Origin: Bacteroidetes bacterium MedPE-SWsnd-G1
GTDB taxonomy: Bacteria; Bacteroidota; Bacteroidia; Flavobacteriales; Flavobacteriaceae
DNA length: 64,000 nucleotides
Assembly: GCA_001874265.1 (NCBI GenBank)
Contig: MPDD01000012.1
Span: 1-64,000 of the forward strand
Direction: 5' to 3'
Every line of letters starts with the position of its first letter. Position 1 is the first letter of the stretch. This document shows, piece by piece, positions 1-9,828 of the stretch. The notes under the pieces are model-generated. The model was given only the letters and a program-made list of their open reading frames with translations, had not been told where the DNA came from and searched no databases. A program made the position numbers and the translations under genes.

Positions 1-152
1 GTTTTTTAATAAGACGTAACTATGGCTAATAAATTACATATACTAGATTTTTATTTATATAAAATATGACCTTTAAGTCTTTGTTGAATACTCTAAAAAA
101 ACTCATTTGATATAATTCATTGTTTTATATTTGCTCAAAATTAAAATTGAAA

Positions 153-1328
153 ATGAATTATATTCTATTTGATGGTGAAGTTCGTGAAACTTTACTACCG
201 TTTACATATACAAGACCGGTTGCAGATATTAGAATTGGAATTCTTACAATTCGAGAAAAATGGGAGCGCCACCTAGGGCATTCTACTAGTACTTTGACAG
301 AGGAGTATTTAGAATTGAAATTTCCTATGGTGGAAATGGAGCAGAACATTATGATTAACGCTTCGTTTTTGCCTACAGATGCATTGGTTGAAGTTGTTAA
401 AGGTTTAAAAAAGAATGAAGCTGTTGTTCAGAATGACACTATTATTGCTTTTTTTGCAACGGATTCACAAGAGGTTGATAATTTTGACACCTATAATCAG
501 ATTGTTTTTGAAAAAGAGATCTTACAAATAAAGAATACTTGGGATATTTTTTCTAAGAACGCAGAAGCTATTCAATTAGATTTTGATTTAATAACGGAAG
601 GTCGTGATTCTGAAACTGTTCCAGATTCTATCCAGTGTTTTAATAAAGAAAATATTTTTATAGAGGAAGGTGTAGAATTAACCATAGGATCTTTAAATGC
701 TATAGATGGCCCAATTTATATTGGTAAAAACGCCGTAGTTATGGAAGGGTGTAATGTGAGAGGTCCATTTTCGCTTGGAGAGAATTCTGCCCTAAAAATG
801 GGAGCAAAAATTTATCAGGCAACAACAATAGGTCCAAATTGTACCGTTGGAGGAGAAGTAAAGAATTCGGTAATTTTTGGATATTCAAATAAAGGACATG
901 AAGGGTATTTAGGAAATTCAGTAATTGGAGAATGGTGTAATTTAGGAGCAGATACAAATAATTCTAATTTAAAGAATAATTATGCAGAAGTTAGGCTTTG
1001 GAGTTATGAAAGTGATCGATTCGCAAAGACAGGTTTGCAGTTTTGTGGTTTAATGATGGGAGATCATTCTAAATGTGGAATTAATACTATGTTTAATACG
1101 GGAACAGTTGTTGGTGTAAGTGCTAATATTTTTGGAGCAGGCTTTCAACGAAATTTTATTCCATCCTTTGCTTGGGGTGGAACTAAAGGTTTTTCAGTGT
1201 ATCAAATGAATAAGGTAAAAGAGGTTGCAACAGCGGTTATGAAGCGTAAACAACTCGACTTTGATGAAAAAGATGAAACTATTTTACAGCAAGTTTTTGA
1301 TGATACTGAGAAGTATAGAAATTTTTAA
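153..1328 (+). CDS. GlmU-family sugar nucleotidyltransferase-like protein with left-handed beta-helix C-terminus
   Basis: MNYILFDGEVRETLLPFTYTRPVADIRIG N-terminus and hexapeptide-like repeats (IYIGKNAVVMEGCNVRGPFSLGENSALKMG); ATG at 153 preferred over the ORF-track start. Confidence 0.8.
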   Translation: MNYILFDGEVRETLLPFTYTRPVADIRIGILTIREKWERHLGHSTSTLTEEYLELKFPMVEMEQNIMINASFLPTDALVEVVKGLKKNEAVVQNDTIIAFFATDSQEVDNFDTYNQIVFEKEILQIKNTWDIFSKNAEAIQLDFDLITEGRDSETVPDSIQCFNKENIFIEEGVELTIGSLNAIDGPIYIGKNAVVMEGCNVRGPFSLGENSALKMGAKIYQATTIGPNCTVGGEVKNSVIFGYSNKGHEGYLGNSVIGEWCNLGADTNNSNLKNNYAEVRLWSYESDRFAKTGLQFCGLMMGDHSKCGINTMFNTGTVVGVSANIFGAGFQRNFIPSFAWGGTKGFSVYQMNKVKEVATAVMKRKQLDFDEKDETILQQVFDDTEKYRNF

Positions 1329-1331
1329 TAG

Positions 1332-1362
1332 AAAAAGCCAAGTTAAAAACTTGGCTTTTTTT
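1332..1362. terminator. Rho-independent-like hairpin (bidirectional) between convergent genes
   Basis: aaaagccaagtt-aaa-aacttggctttttt. Confidence 0.75.
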
Positions 1363-1386
1363 AGTTTTGGTTAGATCAAAAGCAAT

Positions 1387-2106
1387 TTAATTCTTTTTTG
1401 AGACGCTACCTGAACCCGAGACTTTAACACTCTCTGTAGATGGATTTCCTTTGTAACGCACGTTTCCGGAACCAGAAATTTTGGCATTTAATTTACCATT
1501 AATGGTTGCTGAAACATTACCTGATCCTGAGATAGCTACGTTTGCATCACCTACCTCTAATTCATACCCTCTTATATTTCCAGACCCGGCAATAGCGTAT
1601 TTAATAGAGTCTGTTGATCCTTGAAGATCAATTGAACCAGAACCTGCTAAATTTGCTCCCATTGTATTTGCAGCTACCATTAAGTCCATGTCTCCCGATC
1701 CAGCAAGACTTAGAGCAAGATTGTCAGACTTAATAGGGTCTTTCCCGACCACATTTCCGGAGCCGCCAAAAGCAACTGCATTTATATCTTCAAACGGAAT
1801 TGTTATATAAATGGTTTTTTTATGAGAAATATTCTTCCCTTTTTTCCATTTTATTTTTAATTCTCCTTTTTCAACTTTAGTAATTAAATAAGGTGCTAAA
1901 TTCTCTTCAACTTTTATAGTTATGTTTCCTTCTTTTCCAGAAACTAATTCGACTTCAAAAGATCCTCCAATAGAAATCTTGTCATATTCTCCAGTTGTTC
2001 TGTTTTCGGTTATAACTTTTCCGTTACCTCTAATTTTTTCCTTGGCGTTTGCATTGATAGTTAGCAATGTTGTTAAACAGATTGCAATAATTTTAATGGT
2101 TTTCAT
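1387..2106 (-). CDS. DUF2807 / head-GIN domain putative adhesin-like secreted protein
   Basis: Signal peptide; repeated (A/S)GSG(N/S/D)(V/I) about every 20 aa. Confidence 0.8.
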   Translation of the reverse strand: MKTIKIIAICLTTLLTINANAKEKIRGNGKVITENRTTGEYDKISIGGSFEVELVSGKEGNITIKVEENLAPYLITKVEKGELKIKWKKGKNISHKKTIYITIPFEDINAVAFGGSGNVVGKDPIKSDNLALSLAGSGDMDLMVAANTMGANLAGSGSIDLQGSTDSIKYAIAGSGNIRGYELEVGDANVAISGSGNVSATINGKLNAKISGSGNVRYKGNPSTESVKVSGSGSVSKKN

Positions 2107-2121
2107 ATCTAGTTTTATTTA

Positions 2122-3189
2122 TTAGTTTTTATAAATTTTTACACTTCCATAAGATGTTGTTATGGATACATTTCCTTTTGTACCGTTATACGAACCTTCA
2201 TATTGTTTACTCGTGTTTTTAATGATTTCTCTTGTGTTTGTTACATTATCTGGCAAGGAAATACCTCCATATTTACTACTTATATTATAACTAAATGAAG
2301 CATTAGCATCTACGCCGATTTTAATTCCTATATAGTCAGTATCAATTACTATTTTAGAAAAATTTTGTCCCATTTCTTCTACTTTTAAACTTCCATAATC
2401 AGCAGAAACCTCTAATGATTTTGCAATTTTTCCAAATTTTAAGCTTGCATAGTCACTATCACCACTTATAGAATTTGCGTTTTGTGCTTTAATACTTCCG
2501 TAATCCGTATTGTAAATCAAATCTCCTACGTTTTCGAATGATGTATCACTGTAATCAGTATTTAAATCAATATTACCAGCATTTTGTATGTCAATAGATG
2601 AATAATCAATATTTATAGTTCCATCACCCATCGTTTCAACAGAAGAGCCCCTTGAATAGTCTAAGTTAATGTCTGTATTATTACTTAACAATTCACCAGC
2701 TATTAGTTTGCCATAATCAATATTAATATTTGCTCTACCTTCAAGTTTTTCAATCATAACATTTCCGTAATCCATACTAACATCAAGTTTGTTGCTAACG
2801 GGCATTTTTACAATGTATTTAATATCCATGCTCGAAGAATTATTGTTACCAAATAAATTCCAGTTGCTCTTCTTTTCAAATTTAGTTTGAGCCGATACAG
2901 AACTATTGCTTCCGGAAATGTTTACCGAGATAGAATTTAACCTATCTACGGCCTTAGATTCACTATTACTGCTAGTTGTAATGATAATTTCTAAGGTAAC
3001 CTTGTTTTGGTTAGACGGTTTAATATCGATGCTTCCATACTTATTACTTAATGAAACTAACGCATCAGCGTTTACTGTAAACTCTTTATTAATGGTTTTT
3101 GTTTTTGTGTATTTCCCTTTTAAGTTGTTTGCCAATACAACACTTGGGACAAATAATAATAGTAAAGTAATTTTAACTAAAGTTTTCAT
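2122..3189 (-). CDS. DUF4097-like secreted beta-solenoid protein
   Basis: Signal peptide; about 10 repeats of xDY(G/S) with roughly 20-aa period. Confidence 0.65.
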   Translation of the reverse strand: MKTLVKITLLLLFVPSVVLANNLKGKYTKTKTINKEFTVNADALVSLSNKYGSIDIKPSNQNKVTLEIIITTSSNSESKAVDRLNSISVNISGSNSSVSAQTKFEKKSNWNLFGNNNSSSMDIKYIVKMPVSNKLDVSMDYGNVMIEKLEGRANINIDYGKLIAGELLSNNTDINLDYSRGSSVETMGDGTINIDYSSIDIQNAGNIDLNTDYSDTSFENVGDLIYNTDYGSIKAQNANSISGDSDYASLKFGKIAKSLEVSADYGSLKVEEMGQNFSKIVIDTDYIGIKIGVDANASFSYNISSKYGGISLPDNVTNTREIIKNTSKQYEGSYNGTKGNVSITTSYGSVKIYKN

Positions 3190-3712
3190 ATGTTGTTGTT
3201 TTTAATTGTTTGTTGTTTTCTATTTGTTCTAATAAATTTTGTAAAACTTCTGCGCGTTGCTGAAAATTAGAGATCATTGCAAAAATGATTCGTTTATCAG
3301 CATTGCTATTTTTCAATTCTATGGTTAATTCGTCATAGTGTCTTTCTAGTTTGTCTAGTTGAACAAATGCATCATTAATCATTGTTTGATTGTCTGCATT
3401 TTTTTCTGAGTTTACCTTTTCAATTTCCGATCTAATTAATGAAGTAAAGTAAGTTTGTGTTTCTTCCATTTGAGGTGAAACATCAGCCAATTCTAGACCA
3501 TTACTCGTTGTCGACTGTCCAAACCAAATTCCAAACAACAATGCAATAGAAGCAGCAATCGAAATCCATTTCCAATTAGAGTTTGTGTTCGATTTAGAAA
3601 TGTCTCGTTCTTGTAATCGTTTTTCAAACCTGTTGAAATGACCAATTGTTGGTTCTGAAATATCAAAATCTTGATCGAATAAGTTGTCAAATTTAGATTC
3701 TGGACTATGCAT
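3173..3712 (-). CDS. Single-pass membrane protein, candidate anti-sigma factor
   Basis: TM segment WISIAASIALLFGIWFG; overlaps the upstream sigma gene by 8 nt; C-terminal coiled-coil-like region. Confidence 0.55.
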   Translation of the reverse strand: MHSPESKFDNLFDQDFDISEPTIGHFNRFEKRLQERDISKSNTNSNWKWISIAASIALLFGIWFGQSTTSNGLELADVSPQMEETQTYFTSLIRSEIEKVNSEKNADNQTMINDAFVQLDKLERHYDELTIELKNSNADKRIIFAMISNFQQRAEVLQNLLEQIENNKQLKTTTYENFS

Positions 3713-4247
3713 ATTGTGTTGTTAATGTTGTTCGTAATTTGCTTTTTGCTCTAGAAATTGTGGTTCTACTATTTTCATAAGAGATATCCATTATTTCTGA
3801 AATTTCTTCATAATCATAACCTTCAATGAGGTGTAAATTCAATGCAATTCTATAATTATCTTTTAATCCATTAATAGCATTCAAAATTAATTTTGGTTCT
3901 AAAGATTCTGCTTCAATAACTTCTTCAACAGATTCATTTCTTTTTACTTCTAATTTTACTTCTTCAAAACGATTGTTCTTTTTCAATTGCGTTAAACATT
4001 TGTTTATTACAATTCGCTTTAACCAAGCTCCAAAGGCAACTTCTCCTTTAAAAGTGCCCAATTTTGTGAATGCAATTAAAAACGATTCTTGCATCATATC
4101 TTCAGCTTCAAAACTGTTGTTCAAAATTCTAAGGGCAGTATTATACATTGCTTTATAATACAGCTTATAAATTTCGAATTGGGCACTTTGTTCTTCATTT
4201 TTACAACGAAGTAAAAGTTCACTCGTATGTTGGTTAGTATGTTGCAA
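3705..4247 (-). CDS. ECF-type RNA polymerase sigma factor (sigma-70 family)
   Basis: Region 2 (ALRILNNSFEAEDMMQESFLIAFTKLGTF) and region 4 (EGYDYEEISEIMDISYENSRTTISRAKSKL). Confidence 0.92.
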   Translation of the reverse strand: MQHTNQHTSELLLRCKNEEQSAQFEIYKLYYKAMYNTALRILNNSFEAEDMMQESFLIAFTKLGTFKGEVAFGAWLKRIVINKCLTQLKKNNRFEEVKLEVKRNESVEEVIEAESLEPKLILNAINGLKDNYRIALNLHLIEGYDYEEISEIMDISYENSRTTISRAKSKLRTTLTTQYA

Positions 4248-4474
4248 TTGAATCGTTTCTGTTAAAAAGACAAATTAGAAGTTAAACTGTTACACTTTAG
4301 TGAAAATAAATTTACGTTATTAATTTATTTAATGGCATAACTATTGTCCTTAGTATACCAAATAGGTTGATTGAGAACGGTTAACTTGTTGAATTACAAT
4401 TTAATAATAAGTAAATCAATTTTGTTATTTAATTTTATTAATTTAAGAAATGACAAAATGACTATAATATACAT

Positions 4475-6928
4475 ATGAGCGATTCTAAATTTTTAAAAAT
4501 AGACAATCTGTCATTTCAGAGAATGTTTGATGATGAAGCAGAATTAATTCCATTAATGACGCCAGAGGATGAAGAGAAGATAAATAAAGAGGATATTCCT
4601 GATGAATTACCAATTTTACCGTTAAGAAACACAGTGTTGTTTCCGGGTGTTGTGATTCCAATTACGGCTGGTAGAGATAAATCTATTCAATTGATAAAAG
4701 ATGCCAATAAAGGAAATAAAATTATTGGCGTTGTAGCACAAAAGAACGAAACCGTTGAAAATCCATCTATTGATGATATTCATAAAGTGGGAACGGTAGC
4801 ACGTATTCTGAAAATGTTAAAAATGCCTGATGGAAATACAACAGTTATTATACAAGGTACAAAACGATTTGAGGTAGATGTTATTACCCAGGAAGAACCT
4901 TATTTAAAGGCAACTACTAAAAAAATAGAAGAGGATAGATCTCAAATTAAAGATCCAGAATTTGATGCGATTATAGAATCGATTAAATCGATGGCTTTGA
5001 AGATTATAAAAATAAATCCAAGTTTACCGTCGGAAGCTTCGTTCGCCATTAAAAACATTGAAAGCAGTCCATTTTTAGTGAATTTTGTTTCATCTAATAT
5101 GAACTTGTCGGTTGCAGAGAAACAAGAATTAGTAAACATCAACAATTTACAAGAAAGAGCACTGCGCACATTAAAGTTGATGTCTAAAGAAATGCAGAAG
5201 TTAGAGTTGCGTCAAGATATTCAGTCTAAAACGCGCTCTGATATGGATCAACAGCAACGCGAGTATTATTTAAATCAGCAATTAAAAACAATTCAGGAAG
5301 AATTAGGAGGAGTTTCTTATGAAGAGGAAATTGCTGAGATGAAGGAAAAAGCACTTAAGAAAAAATGGCCTCAAGAAATAGGAGAGAAGTTTGATAAGGA
5401 AATTGGAAGATTGCAACGCATGAATCCTCAAGTAGCAGAGTACTCTGTACAACGTAACTATTTGGATTTAATGTTAGAATTACCGTGGTCTGAATATTCA
5501 ACGGATTTATTCGATTTAAAGCGTGCTCAAAAGATTTTGGATCGAGATCATTTTGGTCTGGAAAAAGTAAAAGATAGAATTATTGAACACTTGGCTGTAT
5601 TAAAGTTGAAGGGTGATATGAAATCACCAATCATTTGTTTATATGGACCTCCGGGAGTTGGTAAAACTTCTTTGGGTAAGTCTATCGCAGAATCTTTAGG
5701 TAGAGAATATGTGCGTATGTCTTTAGGTGGTTTGAGAGATGAAGCAGAGATTCGCGGGCACAGAAAAACGTATATCGGAGCAATGCCAGGTAGATTGTTA
5801 CAAAGTTTGAAGAAGGCGGGTACGTCAAATCCTGTATTTGTTTTAGATGAAATTGACAAGTTAGCAGCAAGTTCTCATAATGGAGACCCATCGGCCGCGA
5901 TGTTAGAGGTGTTAGATCCAGAACAAAATTCTGAATTCTATGACAATTATTTAGAAATTGGATATGATTTGTCAAAGATTTTATTTGTTGCAACTGCTAA
6001 TAGTTTATCTACAATTCCATGGGCGCTAAAGGATAGAATGGAAATTATAAATGTAAGTGGCTATACAATTGAAGAAAAAGTTGAAATAGGGAAAAGACAT
6101 TTGCTACCTAAGCAGATAAAAGAACATGGATTAGAAGCTAAAAATATTCAAATTAAAAAAGCAGAATTAGAGAAGATTGTTGAGGGCTATACGCGAGAGT
6201 CTGGTGTTAGAGGATTAGATAAACAAATAGCTAAAGTTGTAAGGTATGCGGCAAAATCCATCGCAATGGAGGAAGAGTATAACACTGCTATTTCTTCTGA
6301 AGATGTTGAAAAAATATTAGGCGTTTCTCATTTAGAACGTGATAAATATGAAAATAATAATGTTGCTGGTGTTGTAACTGGTCTGGCATGGACAAGGCTA
6401 GGTGGAGATATTTTATTTATAGAGTCCATAATCTCTAAAGGAAAAGGATTGACGATTACTGGAAACCTTGGAACAGTTATGAAAGAGTCTGCGACTATTG
6501 CAATGGAGTATATTCGTGCTAAAGCGGATAGTTTTGGTATCGATTCAAAAATTATTGATGAAAATAAAGTTCATATACATGTTCCTGAAGGAGCAACGCC
6601 TAAAGATGGACCAAGTGCTGGAATTACGATGTTAACATCTTTGGTGTCAGTATTTACACAGAGAAAAGTAAAATCTAGGATTGCAATGTCTGGAGAGATT
6701 ACTTTAAGAGGAAAGGTATTACCAGTAGGAGGTATAAAAGAGAAAATATTGGCTGCGAAACGCGCAAATATTAAAGAGATAATTTTATGTGCCGATAATA
6801 AGAAAGATGTCGATGAAATTAATCAACGTTATTTAAAAGGTGTTACTTTTCATTATGTTCAAGAAATGAGTGAAGTAATAGATATAGCTTTAACAAAACA
6901 AAAAGTTAAAGGAGCAAAAAGGTTATAA
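4475..6928 (+). CDS. lon: ATP-dependent endopeptidase Lon
   Basis: Walker [10 protein letters not shown]; catalytic [11 protein letters not shown]; full-length architecture. Confidence 0.97.
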   Translation: MSDSKFLKIDNLSFQRMFDDEAELIPLMTPEDEEKINKEDIPDELPILPLRNTVLFPGVVIPITAGRDKSIQLIKDANKGNKIIGVVAQKNETVENPSIDDIHKVGTVARILKMLKMPDGNTTVIIQGTKRFEVDVITQEEPYLKATTKKIEEDRSQIKDPEFDAIIESIKSMALKIIKINPSLPSEASFAIKNIESSPFLVNFVSSNMNLSVAEKQELVNINNLQERALRTLKLMSKEMQKLELRQDIQSKTRSDMDQQQREYYLNQQLKTIQEELGGVSYEEEIAEMKEKALKKKWPQEIGEKFDKEIGRLQRMNPQVAEYSVQRNYLDLMLELPWSEYSTDLFDLKRAQKILDRDHFGLEKVKDRIIEHLAVLKLKGDMKSPIICLYGPPGVGKTSLGKSIAESLGREYVRMSLGGLRDEAEIRGHRKTYIGAMPGRLLQSLKKAGTSNPVFVLDEIDKLAASSHNGDPSAAMLEVLDPEQNSEFYDNYLEIGYDLSKILFVATANSLSTIPWALKDRMEIINVSGYTIEEKVEIGKRHLLPKQIKEHGLEAKNIQIKKAELEKIVEGYTRESGVRGLDKQIAKVVRYAAKSIAMEEEYNTAISSEDVEKILGVSHLERDKYENNNVAGVVTGLAWTRLGGDILFIESIISKGKGLTITGNLGTVMKESATIAMEYIRAKADSFGIDSKIIDENKVHIHVPEGATPKDGPSAGITMLTSLVSVFTQRKVKSRIAMSGEITLRGKVLPVGGIKEKILAAKRANIKEIILCADNKKDVDEINQRYLKGVTFHYVQEMSEVIDIALTKQKVKGAKRL

Positions 6929-6930
6929 TT

Positions 6931-6970
6931 AAAAAAAAAACCAATTAGTTTACTAATTGGTTTTTTTTTT
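6931..6970. terminator. Bidirectional terminator hairpin after lon
   Basis: aaaaaaaaaccaattag-ttta-ctaattggttttttttt. Confidence 0.85.
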
Positions 6971-6979
6971 AAATCTTAT

Positions 6980-7375
6980 TTATTTAGTCCAATAATCTAC
7001 AACAACTACTTTGTCTAGAATTGGTCCTAAAATTTCGCCAAATGCTTTGTGGTCTGGGTGCGGTAAATAGACGGCAAGGTCTTCCTCAGATTCAAAAGTT
7101 AGGATATAGCAGTGAGTCAGGCCTTGATGATGATTTTCAGGGCTATTATTCAATCCCCATTCAAAATCTTTGATTTCAGCAATTTTATCAGGTAACGCCA
7201 AAAACGCATCATTAGCCACCTTAACCTCTTCTTTTGTTGCCGAATCTTTAAACTTGAAAAGGACGACGTGTCTTAATTTAGTATCATTTATGTTTTTTTC
7301 TTCACTACTAGTGCATCCTGGAATTATTAAGAAGCAAACCAAAATAAGCGTCCCAATTATTGTTGATTTTTTCAT
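6980..7375 (-). CDS. Dabb (stress-responsive A/B barrel) domain lipoprotein
   Basis: Lipobox LIIPGC; LRHVVLFKFKDSATKEEV ... HPDHKAFGEILGPILDKVVVVDYW. Confidence 0.8.
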   Translation of the reverse strand: MKKSTIIGTLILVCFLIIPGCTSSEEKNINDTKLRHVVLFKFKDSATKEEVKVANDAFLALPDKIAEIKDFEWGLNNSPENHHQGLTHCYILTFESEEDLAVYLPHPDHKAFGEILGPILDKVVVVDYWTK

Positions 7376-7432
7376 TTATTTTTCAATTTAGACTTGAAAA
7401 ATAAGAATTTATTTCTTTGAAATAGTTTTTTA

Positions 7433-7960
7433 CTACATAAACTCAGAAGGGTAAACTACCATTCCATAGACATTTTTTAAGGAATCTTTACGTAATTCAA
7501 TTGCCATACAGTTTTCACCTGGAACTTCAAAGGGAACTGAAATATTGTAATCTTTTGCTTTTTTATATCCAAATTTAGGATAATAGTTCTCATGACCTAT
7601 AACGACAACCGATTCAAACCCTAAATTTAAGGCAATTTCATGTGCGACTACTATGAGTTTGCTACCAAGACCTTGGTTTTGAAAATCGGGAGATACCGAA
7701 ACCGGTGCAAGTGCCAAAGATTTAAAATCAGTTGTTTCATTTTTTATCTTTATTGGAGTCAGTAAAATATGACCAACTATTTTATTGCTAGAGACTGCAA
7801 TTAAAGATAGTTCAGGGATAAAAGATGAAGATCTTCTTAATCTATCTACAATATGTTGTTCTTTGTTATCCGAATGCGGATCGTTTTCGAATGCTTTTTT
7901 AATAAGATCAAAAACGAATGGGAAATCTTGTTGTACTTCTTGTCGAATAAAAAAGGCCAT
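7433..7960 (-). CDS. GNAT family N-acetyltransferase (YhbS-like)
   Basis: LALAPVSVSPDFQNQGLGSKLIVVAHEIALNLGFESVVVIGHENYYPKFGY. Confidence 0.88.
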   Translation of the reverse strand: MAFFIRQEVQQDFPFVFDLIKKAFENDPHSDNKEQHIVDRLRRSSSFIPELSLIAVSSNKIVGHILLTPIKIKNETTDFKSLALAPVSVSPDFQNQGLGSKLIVVAHEIALNLGFESVVVIGHENYYPKFGYKKAKDYNISVPFEVPGENCMAIELRKDSLKNVYGMVVYPSEFM

Positions 7961-7962
7961 AT

Positions 7963-8742
7963 TTATTTATGGATTTTTTTAGAAGCATTCCAGTAAACAT
8001 CCATTTCGGCCAATGTCATATCTGAAAGTTCTTTTCCTTCTTTTTTAGCGGCTTCTTCTAAAAATTGAAAACGTTTAATAAACTTTTTATTGGTACGTTC
8101 TAATGCATTTTCAGGGTTTACATTAATAAAGCGGGCATAATTAATCATTGAAAATAACACATCACCAAATTCTGCTTCCATATTATTTTGATGGTCACTT
8201 TTAACTTCTTCATTCAATTCAGAAAGTTCTTCTTGAACTTTTTCCCATACTTGTTCTGGATGTTCCCAATCAAATCCTACACCGGCAACTTTATCTTGAA
8301 TCCTATTTGCTTTTACCATTGCAGGTAAAGAACCAGGAACCCCTTCTAAAACTGAAGTTTTACCCTCTTTAAGTTTTAATTTTTCCCAATTTCGCTTAAC
8401 TTCTTCTTCGTCTTTTACTTCTACATCTCCATATATATGAGGATGACGGTGGATCAATTTTTCTGAAATTTCATGAGCGACATCTGCTATGTCAAAATCA
8501 TTGGTTTCAGAACCTATCTTGGCATAAAAAATAATATGAAGTAATAAATCGCCTAACTCTTTTTTTACCTCGTTAAGGTCATTATCTAAAATTGCGTCAC
8601 CCAACTCATAGGTTTCTTCTATGGTTAAATGACGCAATGATTGTAGTGTTTGTTTTTTGTCCCATGGACATTTTTCACGCAACTCGTCCATTATAGTTAA
8701 TAATCTATCTATGGCCTTTAGTTGTTGCGATCTTGAATTCAT
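7963..8742 (-). CDS. mazG: Nucleoside triphosphate pyrophosphohydrolase MazG
   Basis: CPWDKKQTLQSLRHLTIEETYELGDAI; duplicated MazG domains. Confidence 0.95.
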   Translation of the reverse strand: MNSRSQQLKAIDRLLTIMDELREKCPWDKKQTLQSLRHLTIEETYELGDAILDNDLNEVKKELGDLLLHIIFYAKIGSETNDFDIADVAHEISEKLIHRHPHIYGDVEVKDEEEVKRNWEKLKLKEGKTSVLEGVPGSLPAMVKANRIQDKVAGVGFDWEHPEQVWEKVQEELSELNEEVKSDHQNNMEAEFGDVLFSMINYARFINVNPENALERTNKKFIKRFQFLEEAAKKEGKELSDMTLAEMDVYWNASKKIHK

Positions 8743-9162
8743 CTATGCTTCGGTTTCAGTCTCTTCGTCTTCAGTAATTGTGCTAAAATCGAAATTGTTT
8801 TTTACCAATAAGTTATACCACTGTAATACTTTTTTAATGTTTGATGGATAAACACGCTCATCATCATAATTTGGTAAGACTTCAGAAAAGTATGCCGTTA
8901 ATTTTGCACTACTTTCTTTAGGGCTGATACTTTCCTTTCCTTCCTCTTTGTCAAAAATTGATTTTAAAACAAATTTTAAAGGGATTTCTTCTTCGTAAGT
9001 ATAGATTGCAATATTATCTAATACGCTTACATTGTGCATAGCATTTATTGGAAAACGTTTCTTGTCCAACATTGATTCTACAATAATACCTCCTTTAGAT
9101 TGTGCAATGATTTCATACAACCCTGGTTTTCCTGTAACTGAAATTACTTTTTCTAAACTCAT
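8743..9162 (-). CDS. DUF5606 domain-containing protein
   Basis: MSLEKVISVTGKPGLYEIIAQSKGGIIVESML; adjacent to def and mazG. Confidence 0.8.
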   Translation of the reverse strand: MSLEKVISVTGKPGLYEIIAQSKGGIIVESMLDKKRFPINAMHNVSVLDNIAIYTYEEEIPLKFVLKSIFDKEEGKESISPKESSAKLTAYFSEVLPNYDDERVYPSNIKKVLQWYNLLVKNNFDFSTITEDEETETEA

Positions 9163-9167
9163 ACTTA

Positions 9168-9755
9168 TTATCTTTTCTTAGGATTGTAGAAACGCATTCT
9201 ATAATCCGATTTTATTTTTCCTTTTGATATATTCTCTAATTTCTTCTTTATCAGTCGCTTTTTTAAAGACGATAGTTTGTCGGTGAATAAGATTCCTTCT
9301 ATATGATCGTATTCGTGTTGAACAACTCTTGCTGCCAACCCTTTCAATTCATCTTTTTGAGGTTCAAAGTTCTCATCCAAATACTCAATTGTTAAATTTT
9401 CATGTCTAAAAACATCTTCTCTAACATCAGGAATACTAAGACATCCTTCATTAAAAACCCATTCATCACCGGTTTCACTGGTAATTTTGGCATTGATAAA
9501 TACTTTTTTAAATTCACCTAAAAATGTTCGTTCTTCTTCACTTAAATCTTCATCATCTGCAAACGGAGTAGTATCAACTAAAAAGATACGAATTGCTTTT
9601 CCAATTTGAGGCGCTGCTAATCCAACTCCATGAGCGTTCTCCATTGTTTGCCACATATTTTCAATTAACTCTGACAAATTTGGATAAGATGCATCAATAT
9701 CTGCTCCAACTTTTCTTAAAACAGGATCTCCGTATGCAATTATAGGTAATATCAT
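9168..9755 (-). CDS. def: Peptide deformylase
   Basis: GVGLAAPQIG, EGCLSIP, QHEYDHIEG motifs. Confidence 0.97.
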   Translation of the reverse strand: MILPIIAYGDPVLRKVGADIDASYPNLSELIENMWQTMENAHGVGLAAPQIGKAIRIFLVDTTPFADDEDLSEEERTFLGEFKKVFINAKITSETGDEWVFNEGCLSIPDVREDVFRHENLTIEYLDENFEPQKDELKGLAARVVQHEYDHIEGILFTDKLSSLKKRLIKKKLENISKGKIKSDYRMRFYNPKKR

Positions 9756-9828
9756 TTTTTAAATTTTATCGGTTGCAAAAGTACGATTTTAGATAGAAAC
9801 AATAAGAAGTTTTATATCTAGATTTAGA

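Noticed and set aside
1387-3189. Possible DNA tandem repeats or CRISPR-like array in the solenoid genes
   Set aside because: The periodicity is at protein level (20-aa turns) with diverged codons; there are no conserved DNA repeats or spacers.
5548-5993. Two overlapping ~103-aa minus-strand ORFs inside lon
   Set aside because: Both are antisense to the conserved Lon ATPase domain; no motif or start context supports them.
6980-9162. mazG and neighbours as a possible defence or MazEF-type module
   Set aside because: MazG here is the housekeeping NTP pyrophosphohydrolase next to DUF5606/def; no mazEF toxin-antitoxin genes seen.
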